In this document: in pieces, positions 24,526 through 36,469 of the stretch
Position numbering within the stretch: position 1 is the stretch's first letter
Layout of the letters: every line of letters starts with the position of its first letter
Source of the DNA: Nitrospira japonica
GTDB taxonomy: Bacteria > Nitrospirota > Thermodesulfovibrionia > UBA6902
DNA length: 52,265 nucleotides
Direction of reading: 5' to 3'
NCBI GenBank assembly: GCA_020723105.1
Contig: DYJL01000021.1
Location: forward strand, 1-52,265
Notes under the pieces: generated by a model
Told to the model about the DNA's origin: nothing
The model's input: only the letters and a program-made list of their open reading frames with translations
Database searches by the model: none
Position numbers and translations under genes: made by a program

Positions 24526-25647
24526 TCACTCACAACGCACATATTGTCTTGCCTTTTCAAGCCGTCTGCCTTTTATACCGAGGTCTTCAAGGCTGTTTAT
24601 CTTCCTCCTGCACCTTTCCTTCAGCAATATATCAACCGTCTTTGGTCCAAGGCCCGGCACTCTAAGAAGGGCTTCCCTGTCTGATGTGTTGATCCTTACA
24701 GGATAGAAATCAGGATGGCTGTCGGCCCAAACCTCCTTCGGATCCTTATCCAGCCGGAGGTTGGCATTATTATCAAATATAAGGTCCTCTGAACAAAAGC
24801 CATACCTGCGAACGAGAAAATCCGCCTGATATAAACGGTGTTCCCGCATGAATACGTTTTCCGGTTTTAAAGCAGCCTGCTTTTCGCCAGGGATATCCGG
24901 ATGTCCCAGCCCTTTCTGATAGGCCGAGAAGTACACCCTGTGAAAGTTCAACTTACGGTAGAGTCCGAACATGTATTTTATTATTTCGCGGTCTGTTTCA
25001 TCTGATGCTCCTACAATGAATTGCGTGGTGCATTTGACCCCTGAGCGTCTCATACCCTTACCTGTAAGTTTTGCCATGAGCTTCAGAGGCCTGATGATAT
25101 CGCTCAGATAATCCTTTTTTTGGGAAAGCACTGCAAAGCGTTTTTCACCAGGCGTTTCTATATTCAGTGAAACTGCGCTTGCAAGGGATACAGCGTCCTC
25201 AATAGCTGCATCTGAGGCTCCCGGAAGAATCTTAAGGTGAATGTAGCCTTTGTAATTATGCCTGTATCTAAGGATGCGCGCAACCGCATTTATCCGGTCC
25301 ATAGTATTGTCAGGATGACCCGTCACGCCAGAGGTCAGAAACAAACCGAACACCTTTCTTTGCCTCAGATATTCCATAAATATATTGGCAACCTCTTCAG
25401 GCCTGAGGGTGCATCTGCGAATATCTGTTTCAGACCGCAACGGGCAATATTTGCAGTCGGTTGAACAGGCATTGGAAAGAAGTGTCTTAAATATAACTGA
25501 ATATCCGCCGTCAGGGAGTGTAACCGGATAGAGCCATTTGCCGTCCAGCCCCCGTCTCCTGCGGTCCTCCTTGCCTGTACCGCATGCACACGCAAGGTCG
25601 TACTGTGAATTTTCAGACAGTATTTTCAGTTTTTCTATGGTATCCAT
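24526..25647 (-). CDS. Radical SAM protein of the UDG-linked DNA modification/repair type
   Basis: This roughly 373-residue enzyme has the AdoMet Fe-S motif CSTDCKYC (Cys61, 65, 68), a TIM-barrel radical SAM core (GLFLTSGVTGHPDNTMDRI, LNIETPGEKR) and a C-terminal helix-hairpin-helix (LLRVPGLGPKTVDILL) typical of DNA-contacting proteins. It matches the rSAM/UDG-linked family, usually encoded beside a uracil-DNA-glycosylase-domain protein and proposed to act in DNA repair or modification. No UDG gene is seen beside it here. Extra N-terminal Cys (CACGTG) may add a metal site. Start: TTG at 25653 or ATG at 25647; I chose the ATG, with weak ribosome-site support either way. Confidence 0.85.
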   Translation of the reverse strand: MDTIEKLKILSENSQYDLACACGTGKEDRRRRGLDGKWLYPVTLPDGGYSVIFKTLLSNACSTDCKYCPLRSETDIRRCTLRPEEVANIFMEYLRQRKVFGLFLTSGVTGHPDNTMDRINAVARILRYRHNYKGYIHLKILPGASDAAIEDAVSLASAVSLNIETPGEKRFAVLSQKKDYLSDIIRPLKLMAKLTGKGMRRSGVKCTTQFIVGASDETDREIIKYMFGLYRKLNFHRVYFSAYQKGLGHPDIPGEKQAALKPENVFMREHRLYQADFLVRRYGFCSEDLIFDNNANLRLDKDPKEVWADSHPDFYPVRINTSDREALLRVPGLGPKTVDILLKERCRRKINSLEDLGIKGRRLEKARQYVRCE

Positions 25648-25700
25648 AGGCAATAATTATAGCCCTGTTTTTTCATGATAAACTCTTGCCAAGCAGCCTG

Positions 25701-27164
25701 CTACTTAATCATTTTCTCCAGGAAGATAAAAAATCTGCCGAGTCTTTTGTAGGTAAGATACAGGTAGAGTTCAAAGAAAAATTTATAATTTCTGTTCCGC
25801 CATCTCCATAGAGAAAGTTTATTTAAAGGACCGAATACGAGCCTGCTCCAGAAATTTTGAAGAAACCTCTCATAGCGAAAGGCCAGAAATGTATTGATAT
25901 AGATGGCATTCAGCAGTTTCGGATCTTTTATCCATGGATTGCAAATTTCATCATTGGTAAAATTCTTCCAGCCTTCGAGGCTTGCCGGCGGCTTGAACCC
26001 AGCCTTGAGCGCCTCTTCATACAATAATGTACCGGGCAGCGGCACATAAGGCTGTATCGGCACCTCTGCTCCGGGATGCCGCCTCCTGATTTCATCCGCA
26101 AAATCCAGGGTCCTTTCAAGCTGTTCGTCAGTCTGATTAGGAAGCCCGATTATCAGAGAGTAGAGAGTCTTGATATTCCCTTTTGATACTGTCGCAATGC
26201 CCTCATCAATCATCCGCCTGTTCTGTCCTTTTCTTATATACTTCAAAACCTCGTCATCCGGGGATTCCACCCCAAAGAACAGGTATACGCAGCCGCTCTC
26301 CTCAAACTTCTTCAGCAATTCATGGTTAAACGTGTTTATCCTCACATTGGCTATCCACTTGAAATCGAGTTCCTTCAAAAGGTCCAGAATATTCAGCATC
26401 AGGTCCTTTTTACCGGCAAGAAATGTGTCATCGTAAAATGTCATCTTGTTTACACCAAGCGCCTTGAGCTTGAGTAATTCATTGCGAACTTTCTCAAGGC
26501 TTTTTACACGGCAAACATTCTTGTGGAAATAAACGTTATAGCAAAATCCGCATTTATGCGGGCAGCCCCTTGAGGATTCGTAACCAATGTTTTCAAGTGT
26601 GTCTCCGGATTTTTTGATATACTCCAGCAGAATTTCTTTACCTCTTCCGTCATATGGGAATGGCAGCGCTTCAATATCCAGGAAGTCCCTGTCTTTATTC
26701 AGGACGTTTTTCCCTTTGCCCTTCCATCCGAGGCCGTCAATTGCGCTGAAATCTTTTTCTCCCTGCTGCAAAGCCCGCACCAGTTCATAAAGGGTCTGTT
26801 CCCCCTCTCCCTTAACTACGAAGTCAACAAATTCCGAGTCCAGCGTCTGCTCTGCCATCATCGAGGGATGGGTACCGCCCCAGACCAGAGGGATTTCGGG
26901 ATTGATCTTACGTGCAAGTTTTGCAAGGCTCAGCGTATTCTTAATCTGAAAACAGGTCATGGTGGAAAGCCCGACAAGCAGAGGTCTTCTTTTGACCAGT
27001 TCCCTGAACCGTTCTTTCTTATGAATCCTTTCGTCAAAGTATTCGACCTCAAGGCCATATTGTTCCAAGTAAGCGCCAAGTGAAAGAATAGCCAGGGGGG
27101 TCCAGGCGTGATAAGGGAACGGACTTGCATTTGCGTAGGCTAAGACGACCAAATTCTTATTCAT
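25701..27164 (-). CDS. B12-binding domain radical SAM protein
   Basis: This 487-residue protein has an N-terminal cobalamin-binding Rossmann-like domain (residues about 5-135, PLAILSLGAYLEQYGLEVEYFD, VWGGTHPSMM), then radical SAM motif RGCPHKCGFCY (Cys201, 205, 208) and a C-terminal helical domain ending in aromatic-rich segments that may touch membrane. The classical DxHxxG cobalamin His is not obvious. Family members (BchE/HpnJ/HpnR-like) carry out methylations or rearrangements, often on lipids or cell-envelope compounds. It is 2 bp downstream of a glycosyltransferase gene, so a role in making a surface polysaccharide or lipid is inferred. Confidence 0.88.
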   Translation of the reverse strand: MNKNLVVLAYANASPFPYHAWTPLAILSLGAYLEQYGLEVEYFDERIHKKERFRELVKRRPLLVGLSTMTCFQIKNTLSLAKLARKINPEIPLVWGGTHPSMMAEQTLDSEFVDFVVKGEGEQTLYELVRALQQGEKDFSAIDGLGWKGKGKNVLNKDRDFLDIEALPFPYDGRGKEILLEYIKKSGDTLENIGYESSRGCPHKCGFCYNVYFHKNVCRVKSLEKVRNELLKLKALGVNKMTFYDDTFLAGKKDLMLNILDLLKELDFKWIANVRINTFNHELLKKFEESGCVYLFFGVESPDDEVLKYIRKGQNRRMIDEGIATVSKGNIKTLYSLIIGLPNQTDEQLERTLDFADEIRRRHPGAEVPIQPYVPLPGTLLYEEALKAGFKPPASLEGWKNFTNDEICNPWIKDPKLLNAIYINTFLAFRYERFLQNFWSRLVFGPLNKLSLWRWRNRNYKFFFELYLYLTYKRLGRFFIFLEKMIK

Positions 27165-27166
27165 GA

Positions 27167-28153
27167 TTATTTATAACCCGGCAGCATCTCCTTCTTTGAA
27201 AACGGATAACTCCCTACTGCATACATTGCAGCCAGCATAATATCAATTCCTAAAAAATAATTTAAAAAAAGCGCTTTCACCGCAAACAAAAGCCCTGCTT
27301 CCCGGCGCATGAAATTCCACCACCTCATATTTGCAAACAGGAAGATACTTATAAGCAGGATAAAAACATATCCGGCCGTTTTAACGAAGGGGAACAAGAA
27401 CAAGGTCAGAAAACTGAAGAAGGCGCATATTGCTGCAACCCCGTTACCCGGCGCCGTCGGTCCTGCATTATCAAGTTTTCTCTCTCTAAAAAATAAATGC
27501 ACCCACATGACTGCACGCTTGAAATAATTTCTTACCGCCTGTCTGAAACCGGCAAACTGATGCTGCACCATTATCTTCTGATTTAAAATGATAGGGTCTG
27601 TTTTGTTGATCCTTCTTGCAAGCTCAAAATCCTCTACATCCGCTCCTTTGTACGATTCGCTGTAGCCGCCGATTTTCTGAAAGAAGTCTTTTTTGATTGC
27701 GCCGCATCTGGGTGCAAACACGCTCACCTTGTTCTCCGGAGTTCCCGTCAAATGTATATATTCAAACAGGGCCATGTATTTCGGGACAAAGCCCTTGTTC
27801 AAAGGCTCTGTGGCGCACACCCCGATTACGCAATTTGATGAAGGATGCTCATCAAAATAGTTTTTGACTTCCCTTATAGCCCCATTGAGCACAATTACAT
27901 CTGAATCGAGAAAAAAAATAATGTCGCCTTTTGCAGCTTCTACCCCTATATTCCTCGCCTTTGCCGGGCCTCCGTTTTTCTGCAGTTCCAGGACCTTCAA
28001 AGGATATTTTTTTGCAATCCTGACTGTATCGTCTTTGGAACAATCGTCAACAATTATTACTTCCATATCGGCGACTTTATTTCTGAATACTGAGTCAAGA
28101 AGCTGAGGCATGAAACGTTCTGAATTGTATGTGGGAATGATAATTGAAATCAT
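27167..28153 (-). CDS. Family 2 glycosyltransferase with C-terminal membrane helices
   Basis: This 328-residue GT-A enzyme opens with SIIIPTYNSERFMPQLLDSV. It has VIIVDDCSKDDT (sugar-nucleotide loop), GGPAKARNIG and the metal-binding FFLDSDV (DxD-like). Late region has ADVEDFELARR (acceptor base ED). Two or three hydrophobic segments at about 235-310 anchor it to the membrane. It likely transfers a sugar to a lipid carrier or polysaccharide. It pairs with the adjacent B12 radical SAM gene (2-bp gap) as a two-gene operon divergent from dnaA. Confidence 0.88.
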   Translation of the reverse strand: MISIIIPTYNSERFMPQLLDSVFRNKVADMEVIIVDDCSKDDTVRIAKKYPLKVLELQKNGGPAKARNIGVEAAKGDIIFFLDSDVIVLNGAIREVKNYFDEHPSSNCVIGVCATEPLNKGFVPKYMALFEYIHLTGTPENKVSVFAPRCGAIKKDFFQKIGGYSESYKGADVEDFELARRINKTDPIILNQKIMVQHQFAGFRQAVRNYFKRAVMWVHLFFRERKLDNAGPTAPGNGVAAICAFFSFLTLFLFPFVKTAGYVFILLISIFLFANMRWWNFMRREAGLLFAVKALFLNYFLGIDIMLAAMYAVGSYPFSKKEMLPGYK

Positions 28154-28221
28154 GTTTTTTAGAGTATAATTGTTATAAGTTTATAAAATCAAATACACAA
28201 AAAATTGTATATAAAAAAAGC

Positions 28222-28251
28222 TTGCCTCTGGTTAAGAAGATGGGATATAAT
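28222..28251 (+). promoter_or_regulatory. Probable dnaA promoter
   Basis: TTGCCT (28222-28227) is followed after 18 nt by TATAAT (28246-28251), about 100 bp before the dnaA ATG. The 28154-28353 gap contains only weak DnaA-box-like words (for example TTATTAACA on the - strand at about 28299-28307), so I do not call an origin. Confidence 0.6.
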
Positions 28252-28353
28252 AGCTCACTCTCCTGCCTAGGAAAGTTTTCAACAAAGTGTAAACATGTGT
28301 TAATAACTATAACAGTCATTTCAAAAGTATCTTAACCAAAGAAAGAGCAATCA

Positions 28354-29691
28354 ATGAATATAGAAGAAGCATGGACTAAAACTATTGACGCCATCAGTAC
28401 CGAAGTGGGAAGCCAGACTTTTGATCTGTGGTTCAGGCCCTTAAAATTTATAGAACTTCAGGACCAGCAGATTATCCTTGAGGTCCCAAACAAGTTTTTC
28501 AAGGAATGGATCGAAGACCATTTCCCCGGAATCATCCCTGAGACTGTTAAAACATTTCTAAAAAAAGAGATTTCTGTCAAATTTAAGGTCTATGAAAAAA
28601 ATGAAGACCCTGTTCTGAGAAAGATCGAAACAAAACAGGAAAACCGAAGGGCCAAACTTGCAAACCGCGGGATATTTCTCAACCCCAAATTTACCTTTGA
28701 CAGCTTTGTGGTAGGCGCCAGCAACCAGTTCGCACATGCTGCAGCGAGGGCCATTGCCGATGCCCCCGGTAAGGCCTATAATCCATTATTCATATTTGGA
28801 GGGGTAGGGCTTGGTAAAACTCACCTTATGAATGCCATCGGCAACAGGATTGTTGACAAGCAGTCCAATATAAAACTGATGTATGCGCCGGCAGAGCAAT
28901 TTACAAATGAATTTGTGTATTCCATGAGAAACGATAAGATGGACGAGTTCAAGGCAAAATACAGAAATCTCGACGTCCTTATTATAGATGACATCCAGTT
29001 TATTGCGGGCAAAAGCGGCACCCAGGAAGAATTATTTCACACCTTTAACGCCCTTTACGACTCGCATAAACAGATTGTCTTCTCAAGCGACAGGCCTCCA
29101 AAAGATATTTCCCCGATTACAGAGCGGCTCCGGTCCAGATTTGGCATGGGTTTAATTGCAGACATACAAATTCCGGACGTAGAGACCAAGATGGCCATAC
29201 TGGGCAAAAAATCAGATATGGAAGGAATACAATTGCCTGAAGATGTAAGTTACTTTCTGGCCAGCAGAATAAAGTCAAATATCCGGGACCTTGAGGCCTG
29301 CATGATAAGGCTTGGAGCACATTCTTCCCTGACAGGAAAAACAATAACTGTTGAAATGACAAAAGACGTACTTAAAGATTTTATTCTTGATGAAGAAAAG
29401 GCCTTAACAATTGATTATATCCAGAAACAGATATGTGAATATTATGGATTGAAACTTCAGGATATCAAAGCCAGAAAGAGGACCCGGGACATTGCCTTCC
29501 CCCGGCAGATTGCCATGTATCTGAGTAAAACACTCACCGACTCTTCTCTAAGCGAAATCGGGAAAAATTTCGGGGGCAAGGATCATTCCACAGTCATACA
29601 TTCCTGCAAGTTGATTGATGAACGCAGAAAAAAAGATGAAGAGTTTGATAAAAAAATTGATTACCTGATTAAAAAAATCAAGGGCTCTTGA
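28354..29691 (+). CDS. dnaA: Chromosomal replication initiator DnaA
   Basis: This 445-residue initiator has domain I (WTKTIDAISTEVGSQTFDLWFRPL), a short linker, AAA+ domain III with Walker A GGVGLGKTH (149-157), Walker B VLIIDDIQFI, sensor 1 SSDRPP and arginine-finger region LRSRFGMG, and DNA-binding domain IV with DIAFPRQIAMYLSK and the signature GKDHSTVIHSC. DnaA binds oriC and opens DNA for replication start. It leads a dnaA-dnaN-gyrB-gyrA block, as near many origins. Length is normal. It is divergent from the glycosyltransferase. Confidence 0.98.
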   Translation: MNIEEAWTKTIDAISTEVGSQTFDLWFRPLKFIELQDQQIILEVPNKFFKEWIEDHFPGIIPETVKTFLKKEISVKFKVYEKNEDPVLRKIETKQENRRAKLANRGIFLNPKFTFDSFVVGASNQFAHAAARAIADAPGKAYNPLFIFGGVGLGKTHLMNAIGNRIVDKQSNIKLMYAPAEQFTNEFVYSMRNDKMDEFKAKYRNLDVLIIDDIQFIAGKSGTQEELFHTFNALYDSHKQIVFSSDRPPKDISPITERLRSRFGMGLIADIQIPDVETKMAILGKKSDMEGIQLPEDVSYFLASRIKSNIRDLEACMIRLGAHSSLTGKTITVEMTKDVLKDFILDEEKALTIDYIQKQICEYYGLKLQDIKARKRTRDIAFPRQIAMYLSKTLTDSSLSEIGKNFGGKDHSTVIHSCKLIDERRKKDEEFDKKIDYLIKKIKGS

Positions 29692-29709
29692 TTGCATGGA
29701 AAGAATTTG

Positions 29710-29772
29710 TTGTTAGTTGTTGGTTTTTAGTTGTTAGTCTAAAAACTAATAACTGAAAACTAAAAACTTTTT
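29710..29772. repeat. Palindromic heptamer array between dnaA and dnaN
   Basis: Four units of type TTGTTAG/TTTTTAG are followed by units of the reverse-complement type (TCTAAAA, ACTAATA, ACTGAAA, ACTAAAA), so the transcript can fold on itself. The array ends just before the dnaN ribosome site. Confidence 0.85.
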
Positions 29773-29785
29773 AATGGAGGATAAA

Positions 29786-30892
29786 ATGAAGCTGAAGATA
29801 CAAAAGGAAGAAATACAGAATGCGTTACAAAGCATACAGGGAATAGTAGATAAAAAAACCACCATGCCGATCCTTAGTCATTTCCTGCTGAAAGTTGACA
29901 AGACTGCTTCCTTGATGGCAACCGACCTTGATATCGCACTGAAAGGGCCTCTTAATGCCGAGATCCTCGAAGAAGGCAGCCTGTGCATACCTGCCAGAAA
30001 GCTGTTTGAGATAGCCCGGGAGGTTGAAGGCGATATTTTACTTGAGGCCCAGGAAAACAACTGGCTCAAAGTCACATCAGGAAAAAGCACTTTCAAGCTG
30101 ATGGGCCTGCCTGAAGCAGACTTCCCGTCTCTTCCTGAATTCAAAAAGTCCGAAGAAATTACCCTGAGTGCGGACAAGCTTGGAACCATGATTGAGAAAG
30201 CTGTTTATGCAACCGGTGAGAGCGATACAAGGTATACCCTGAACGGCCTCCTGATGCATTTCGTCCCAAAGAAAAAAAATATTGAACTTAAGATTGTGGG
30301 CACCGACGGGCACAGGCTCTCACTAATCGCAATAAACATAGAGGGTAAGTTGTCCGAGGAGAAAAAGATAATCCTTCCCAAAAAAGCTGCGCTTGAAGTG
30401 AAAAAACTAATCGAAGGCAGCATTGAAGATGTAACTATCTATATTGACAAGAACCACATATTTTTCAGTATCAATGGCATTGTATTAACTTCAAGGCTTA
30501 TTGAAGGGACCTACCCTAACTACGATCAGGTAATTCCAAAAAATAATGAAAAGAAAGTCGTTATTGACAAGATGGAGTTTCTGAAAGCGCTCAGAAGGAC
30601 TTCCATTATGAGCCGGGAAAAAACACATGCCGTCCGGTTCGATTTGGAGCCCGGCAAAATCACCCTTATTTCAATGAATCCCGATATAGGAGAGGCCCGG
30701 GAAGAAATATCTGCCCAGTATAAAGGGGATCAAATAACAATAGGCTTTAACGCCCGTTATCTGATGGATATACTTCAGGCCATGGAAGGAGAGGCAATCC
30801 GGGTAGAGCTTCAGGAACCCTTAAGCCCCTCTCTTGTTCTTGAAGAAAGCCACAGAGACTACCTGTGCGTTGTTATGCCGATGAGAACGTAA
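29786..30892 (+). CDS. dnaN: DNA polymerase III beta subunit (sliding clamp)
   Basis: This 368-residue clamp has three clamp domains: N-terminal MKLKIQKEEIQNALQSIQGIVDKKTTMPILSHFLL, central YTLNGLLMHF and TDGHRLSLI, and C-terminal ending YLCVVMPMRT, which matches the conserved MPMR-type end. It forms a ring that tethers polymerase III. I chose the ATG at 29786 with GGAGG at 5 nt; a start at 29774 would lie within the ribosome site. It lies 94 bp after dnaA with the heptamer array between. Confidence 0.97.
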   Translation: MKLKIQKEEIQNALQSIQGIVDKKTTMPILSHFLLKVDKTASLMATDLDIALKGPLNAEILEEGSLCIPARKLFEIAREVEGDILLEAQENNWLKVTSGKSTFKLMGLPEADFPSLPEFKKSEEITLSADKLGTMIEKAVYATGESDTRYTLNGLLMHFVPKKKNIELKIVGTDGHRLSLIAINIEGKLSEEKKIILPKKAALEVKKLIEGSIEDVTIYIDKNHIFFSINGIVLTSRLIEGTYPNYDQVIPKNNEKKVVIDKMEFLKALRRTSIMSREKTHAVRFDLEPGKITLISMNPDIGEAREEISAQYKGDQITIGFNARYLMDILQAMEGEAIRVELQEPLSPSLVLEESHRDYLCVVMPMRT

Positions 30893-30903
30893 AAATAAAA
30901 GTG

Positions 30904-30975
30904 ACAAAGGCACTAAGGCACAGAGTGAAAATTTTCCTTTGTGCCTTTGCCCCTCTGAACCTTTGTGCCTATTTT
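30904..30975. repeat. Palindromic 8-nt-unit array in the gyrB leader
   Basis: Nine consecutive 8-mers: ACAAAGGC, ACTAAGGC, ACAGAGTG, then AAAATTTT at the centre, then CCTTTGTG, CCTTTGCC, CCTCTGAA, CCTTTGTG, CCTATTTT. The left and right halves are inverted; CAAAGGCAC (30905-30913) pairs perfectly with 30941-30949. It fills the dnaN-gyrB gap where recF is often found. Confidence 0.8.
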
Positions 30976-30979
30976 TTAA

Positions 30980-33382
<2,403 letters not shown>

Positions 33383-33394
33383 TAAGGAGACTAC

Positions 33395-35845
33395 ATGGCA
33401 CGATTGATGATAAATATTGAACAGGAGATGAAGACCTCATACCTGGATTATGCAATGAGCGTAATTGTGGGCCGGGCGCTTCCTGATGTAAGAGACGGCC
33501 TCAAACCCGTGCAGCGCAGGATAATGTATGCGATGTTAAGAGAAGGGCTTCTGCCAACGAAAAAATATTCTAAATGCGCCGGCGTTGTAGGAGAGGTGCT
33601 GAAGAAATACCATCCCCATGGAGACTCAGCAGTATATGATGCACTCGTGCGGCTGGCACAGGATTTCAATATGCGTTATCCGCTTGTTGACGGTCAGGGC
33701 AATTTCGGCTCCATTGACGGCGACCCTGCTGCAGCATACCGTTATACAGAATCACGCCTTACAAGACTTGCCGAGGAATTGCTCGTTGATATTGACAAAG
33801 AGACCGTGGACTTCACCCCGAATTTTGATGAGACCACAGAAGAGCCTGTTGTTCTGCCTTCAAAGATTCCCAATCTTATTATCAACGGTTCCTCTGGCAT
33901 AGCAGTAGGCATGGCCACCAACATCCCTCCTCATAACCTCGGAGAAATTGTTGACGGGCTTGTAATGATGATAGAAAAGCCTGATGTCACTGTTAAAGAG
34001 TTAATGAAAAAGATCAAAGGCCCTGACTTTCCGACTGGCAGCACCATTCATGGGAGAAAGGGGATTATCGACGCCTATCATACAGGCAGAGGGCACTTGA
34101 AGATAAGAGCCAAAGTGGACATTGAACAGCATAAGGGGGACAGAGAAAGCATAATAATCACCGAGTTGCCTTATCAGGTAAACAAGGCCAGGCTTATTGA
34201 AAAGATCGCAGAGTTGGTGCGTGAAAAGAAGATTGAGGGGCTGTCAGACCTCAGGGATGAATCCGACAGGGAAGGCATAAGAGTTGTCATGGAAGTAAAG
34301 CGCGGTGAACTTGCGCAGGTGGTACTGAACCAGCTTTATAAACATACCCCGATGGAAACCACCTTCGGCATCATCATGCTGGCGATCGTGAACGGCCAGC
34401 CAAAGGTTTTAAACCTGGCCCAGATGCTTTCATATTTCCTTCAGCACAGGCGCGATGTCATTGTCAGGAGAACAAAGTTTGAACTGAGAAAAGCTGAGGA
34501 GAAGGCCCATATCCTCGAAGGGCTGAAGATCGCTCTCAACAACCTTGATGCAATCATTTCATTAATCCGCAAATCAAAGACGCCTGAGGAAGCCCTCAAC
34601 GGGTTAATTAACAAGTTTCCGCTGACAAAAATTCAGGCGCAGGCTATTCTCGATATGAAGTTGCAAAGATTGACGGGCCTGGAGCGGGAGAAGATTATTC
34701 AGGATTACATGGATACCCTGAAGGAAATCGAACGGCTCAAGGCCATCCTTGCAAGCCCGGCGCTTGTGGACAATATTATTAAAGAAGATCTTCTTGAGAT
34801 AAAGAAAAAATATGCGGACAGGAGACGCACTGAAATTGCCGATGAGGCTGAGGAAATTACTATCGAGGACCTCATTCAGGAAGAGGAGATGGTAGTGACC
34901 ATTTCCCATCAGGGTTATATTAAGAGGAACCCTCTCACACAGTACAGAAGTCAGAGAAGAGGCGGCAAAGGCTCGCTCGGGATGGAGACCCGGGAAGAGG
35001 ATTTTGTAGAACGCCTTTTTACTGCGTCAACGCACGACCATGTGCTTTTCTTTACAAATTTTGGACGCCTTTATTGGCTCAAGGTGTATCAAATACCGGA
35101 GATGGGCCGAGCGGCAAAAGGAAAGGCCATAGTAAACCTTTTGCAATTATCGCAATATGAAAAAATAAGCGCCGCCTTCACAATAAAAGAATTCGGGGAA
35201 GAGCAGTTTCTTTTTATGGCCACAAAGAAAGGCGTGGTCAAAAAAACATCCCTCACAGCCTACAGTAATCCCCGGACCAAAGGCATTAACGCAATTAAAC
35301 TTGATGAAAATGATGAACTTATCGGCGTGCGCCTGACCGACGGCAAAAAAGATATAAATCTCAGTACCAGAAATGGACTTTCAATACGGTTTAATGAAAA
35401 CAATGTAAGGGAAATGGGCCGGGTTGCTCACGGTGTGCGGGGAATGAGATTAAAGCCGGATGATGAAGTTGTCTCGGTAGATATACTTGATGACGATACA
35501 ACGCTTCTGACGGTTACAGAAAAAGGTTACGGAAAAAGGACCAAAGCAGAAGAGTATCGTCTCCAGAGCAGGGGTGGAAAAGGGATATTCACAATAAAGG
35601 TGACGCCCAAGAACGGCAAGGTCGTCGGAGTGCTTCAGGTGACAAGTGATGATGAGATTATAATTATTGCAAGCAGCGGCAAAGTAATCCGTATAAAGGC
35701 ATCGAATATTTCCACAATAGGCAGGGCTACGCAGGGAGTAAGACTTATTGACCTTGCAGAAGATGATAAGGTTGTAAGTGTTGCACGTTTTGCTGAACAG
35801 GACGAGGAAGAAGGCAACGGCAATGAGACTCTGTTTGGCCAGTAA
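33395..35845 (+). CDS. gyrA: DNA gyrase subunit A
   Basis: This 816-residue cleavage subunit has the winged-helix QRDR with [16 protein letters not shown] (Ser and Asp wild type at the quinolone positions) and the catalytic Tyr in [17 protein letters not shown] coiled coil and a six-bladed C-terminal pinwheel follow. The GyrA box QRRGGKG at about 528-534 marks gyrase rather than topoisomerase IV. AAGGAG precedes the ATG. Its stop lies at the edge of a sequence repeated at 15452, and a bidirectional terminator follows. Confidence 0.98.
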   Translation: MARLMINIEQEMKTSYLDYAMSVIVGRALPDVRDGLKPVQRRIMYAMLREGLLPTKKYSKCAGVVGEVLKKYHPHGDSAVYDALVRLAQDFNMRYPLVDGQGNFGSIDGDPAAAYRYTESRLTRLAEELLVDIDKETVDFTPNFDETTEEPVVLPSKIPNLIINGSSGIAVGMATNIPPHNLGEIVDGLVMMIEKPDVTVKELMKKIKGPDFPTGSTIHGRKGIIDAYHTGRGHLKIRAKVDIEQHKGDRESIIITELPYQVNKARLIEKIAELVREKKIEGLSDLRDESDREGIRVVMEVKRGELAQVVLNQLYKHTPMETTFGIIMLAIVNGQPKVLNLAQMLSYFLQHRRDVIVRRTKFELRKAEEKAHILEGLKIALNNLDAIISLIRKSKTPEEALNGLINKFPLTKIQAQAILDMKLQRLTGLEREKIIQDYMDTLKEIERLKAILASPALVDNIIKEDLLEIKKKYADRRRTEIADEAEEITIEDLIQEEEMVVTISHQGYIKRNPLTQYRSQRRGGKGSLGMETREEDFVERLFTASTHDHVLFFTNFGRLYWLKVYQIPEMGRAAKGKAIVNLLQLSQYEKISAAFTIKEFGEEQFLFMATKKGVVKKTSLTAYSNPRTKGINAIKLDENDELIGVRLTDGKKDINLSTRNGLSIRFNENNVREMGRVAHGVRGMRLKPDDEVVSVDILDDDTTLLTVTEKGYGKRTKAEEYRLQSRGGKGIFTIKVTPKNGKVVGVLQVTSDDEIIIIASSGKVIRIKASNISTIGRATQGVRLIDLAEDDKVVSVARFAEQDEEEGNGNETLFGQ

Positions 35846-35864
35846 ACTTTTAGCCTGGATAATT

Positions 35865-35892
35865 CATGGTGAACTCTGTTCCAATAGTTGCA
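35865..35892. repeat. 28-bp dispersed motif, copy 2
   Basis: It matches 15452-15479 at 24 of 28 positions and contains GAAC-N3-GTTC. A short heptamer remnant (ACCAACA, ACTAAAA, ACTGATT) follows directly. Confidence 0.6.
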
Positions 35893-35984
35893 ACCAACAA
35901 CTAAAAACTGATTAGGTATCGCGAAATATATTTTTTACCCGTACCTGCTCCAAAGTTATAAATAAAGCGGGATAGATAAAAAAC

Positions 35985-36018
35985 AGGCGCAGACATCAGT
36001 CTGCGCCTCTGGTTTTTT
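35985..36018. terminator. Bidirectional intrinsic terminator between gyrA and the SWIB gene
   Basis: A perfect 10-bp stem (AGGCGCAGAC, loop ATCA, GTCTGCGCCT) is flanked by T-runs on both strands: TTTTTT at 36013-36018 on + and the complement of AAAAAA on -. It serves the convergent gyrA and SWIB genes. Confidence 0.9.
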
Positions 36019-36048
36019 ATATAGACTAAACCCTAAGTTTCTCTGTTA

Positions 36049-36387
36049 TTAACTTAAATGCTTGCTGACCAGTTTGGTCATCTCAAACATGGAAACCTTG
36101 TTCTTGCCTCCGAACACAGCCTTCAGATTTGCATCGGCATTTATCATCCTCTTGTTGACAGCATCCTGAAGCTTGTTCTTCTTGATATACGCCCAAAGCT
36201 TTTTGGTAACCTCAGTCCTTGGCATCGGCTTGCTGCCGACTACACTTGCGAGGGCCTCGCTAATCTGCATGGGTTTCATAAATGCAGCGCTCGGCGTCCT
36301 TTTTTTCTTTACAACTTTTTTCTTCACAACTTTTTTTGCTGCAACTTTTTTCTTTACTACCTTCTTTGCGGCTTGCTTCTTTGGCAT
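36049..36387 (-). CDS. SWIB/MDM2-domain protein with lysine-rich histone-like tail
   Basis: This 112-residue protein has an N-terminal basic tail of repeating KKVVKKK/AAKK units (about 3-32), like histone H1 or Hc1-type DNA-binding tails. It is followed by a SWIB domain (about 35-110, MQISEALASVVGSKPMPRTEVTKKLWAYIKKNKLQD...). Such fusions occur in Chlamydiae and other bacteria and are thought to bind DNA and affect chromatin compaction or transcription. Start at 36387 with GGAGGAGG; a longer frame to 36426 is not supported. It is monocistronic between gyrA and the reductase gene. Confidence 0.9.
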   Translation of the reverse strand: MPKKQAAKKVVKKKVAAKKVVKKKVVKKKRTPSAAFMKPMQISEALASVVGSKPMPRTEVTKKLWAYIKKNKLQDAVNKRMINADANLKAVFGGKNKVSMFEMTKLVSKHLS

Positions 36388-36469
36388 ATGACCTCCTCCT
36401 TTGTTAGGGTTGTAGTTTTTAATCACATAATAATCTGCACTTTTTTAAAATTTTTTTCAATCATTTTTT

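Noticed and set aside
28154..28353. Chromosomal origin beside dnaA
   Set aside because: Only weak one- or two-mismatch DnaA-box words are present and no cluster is seen; not enough for oriC.
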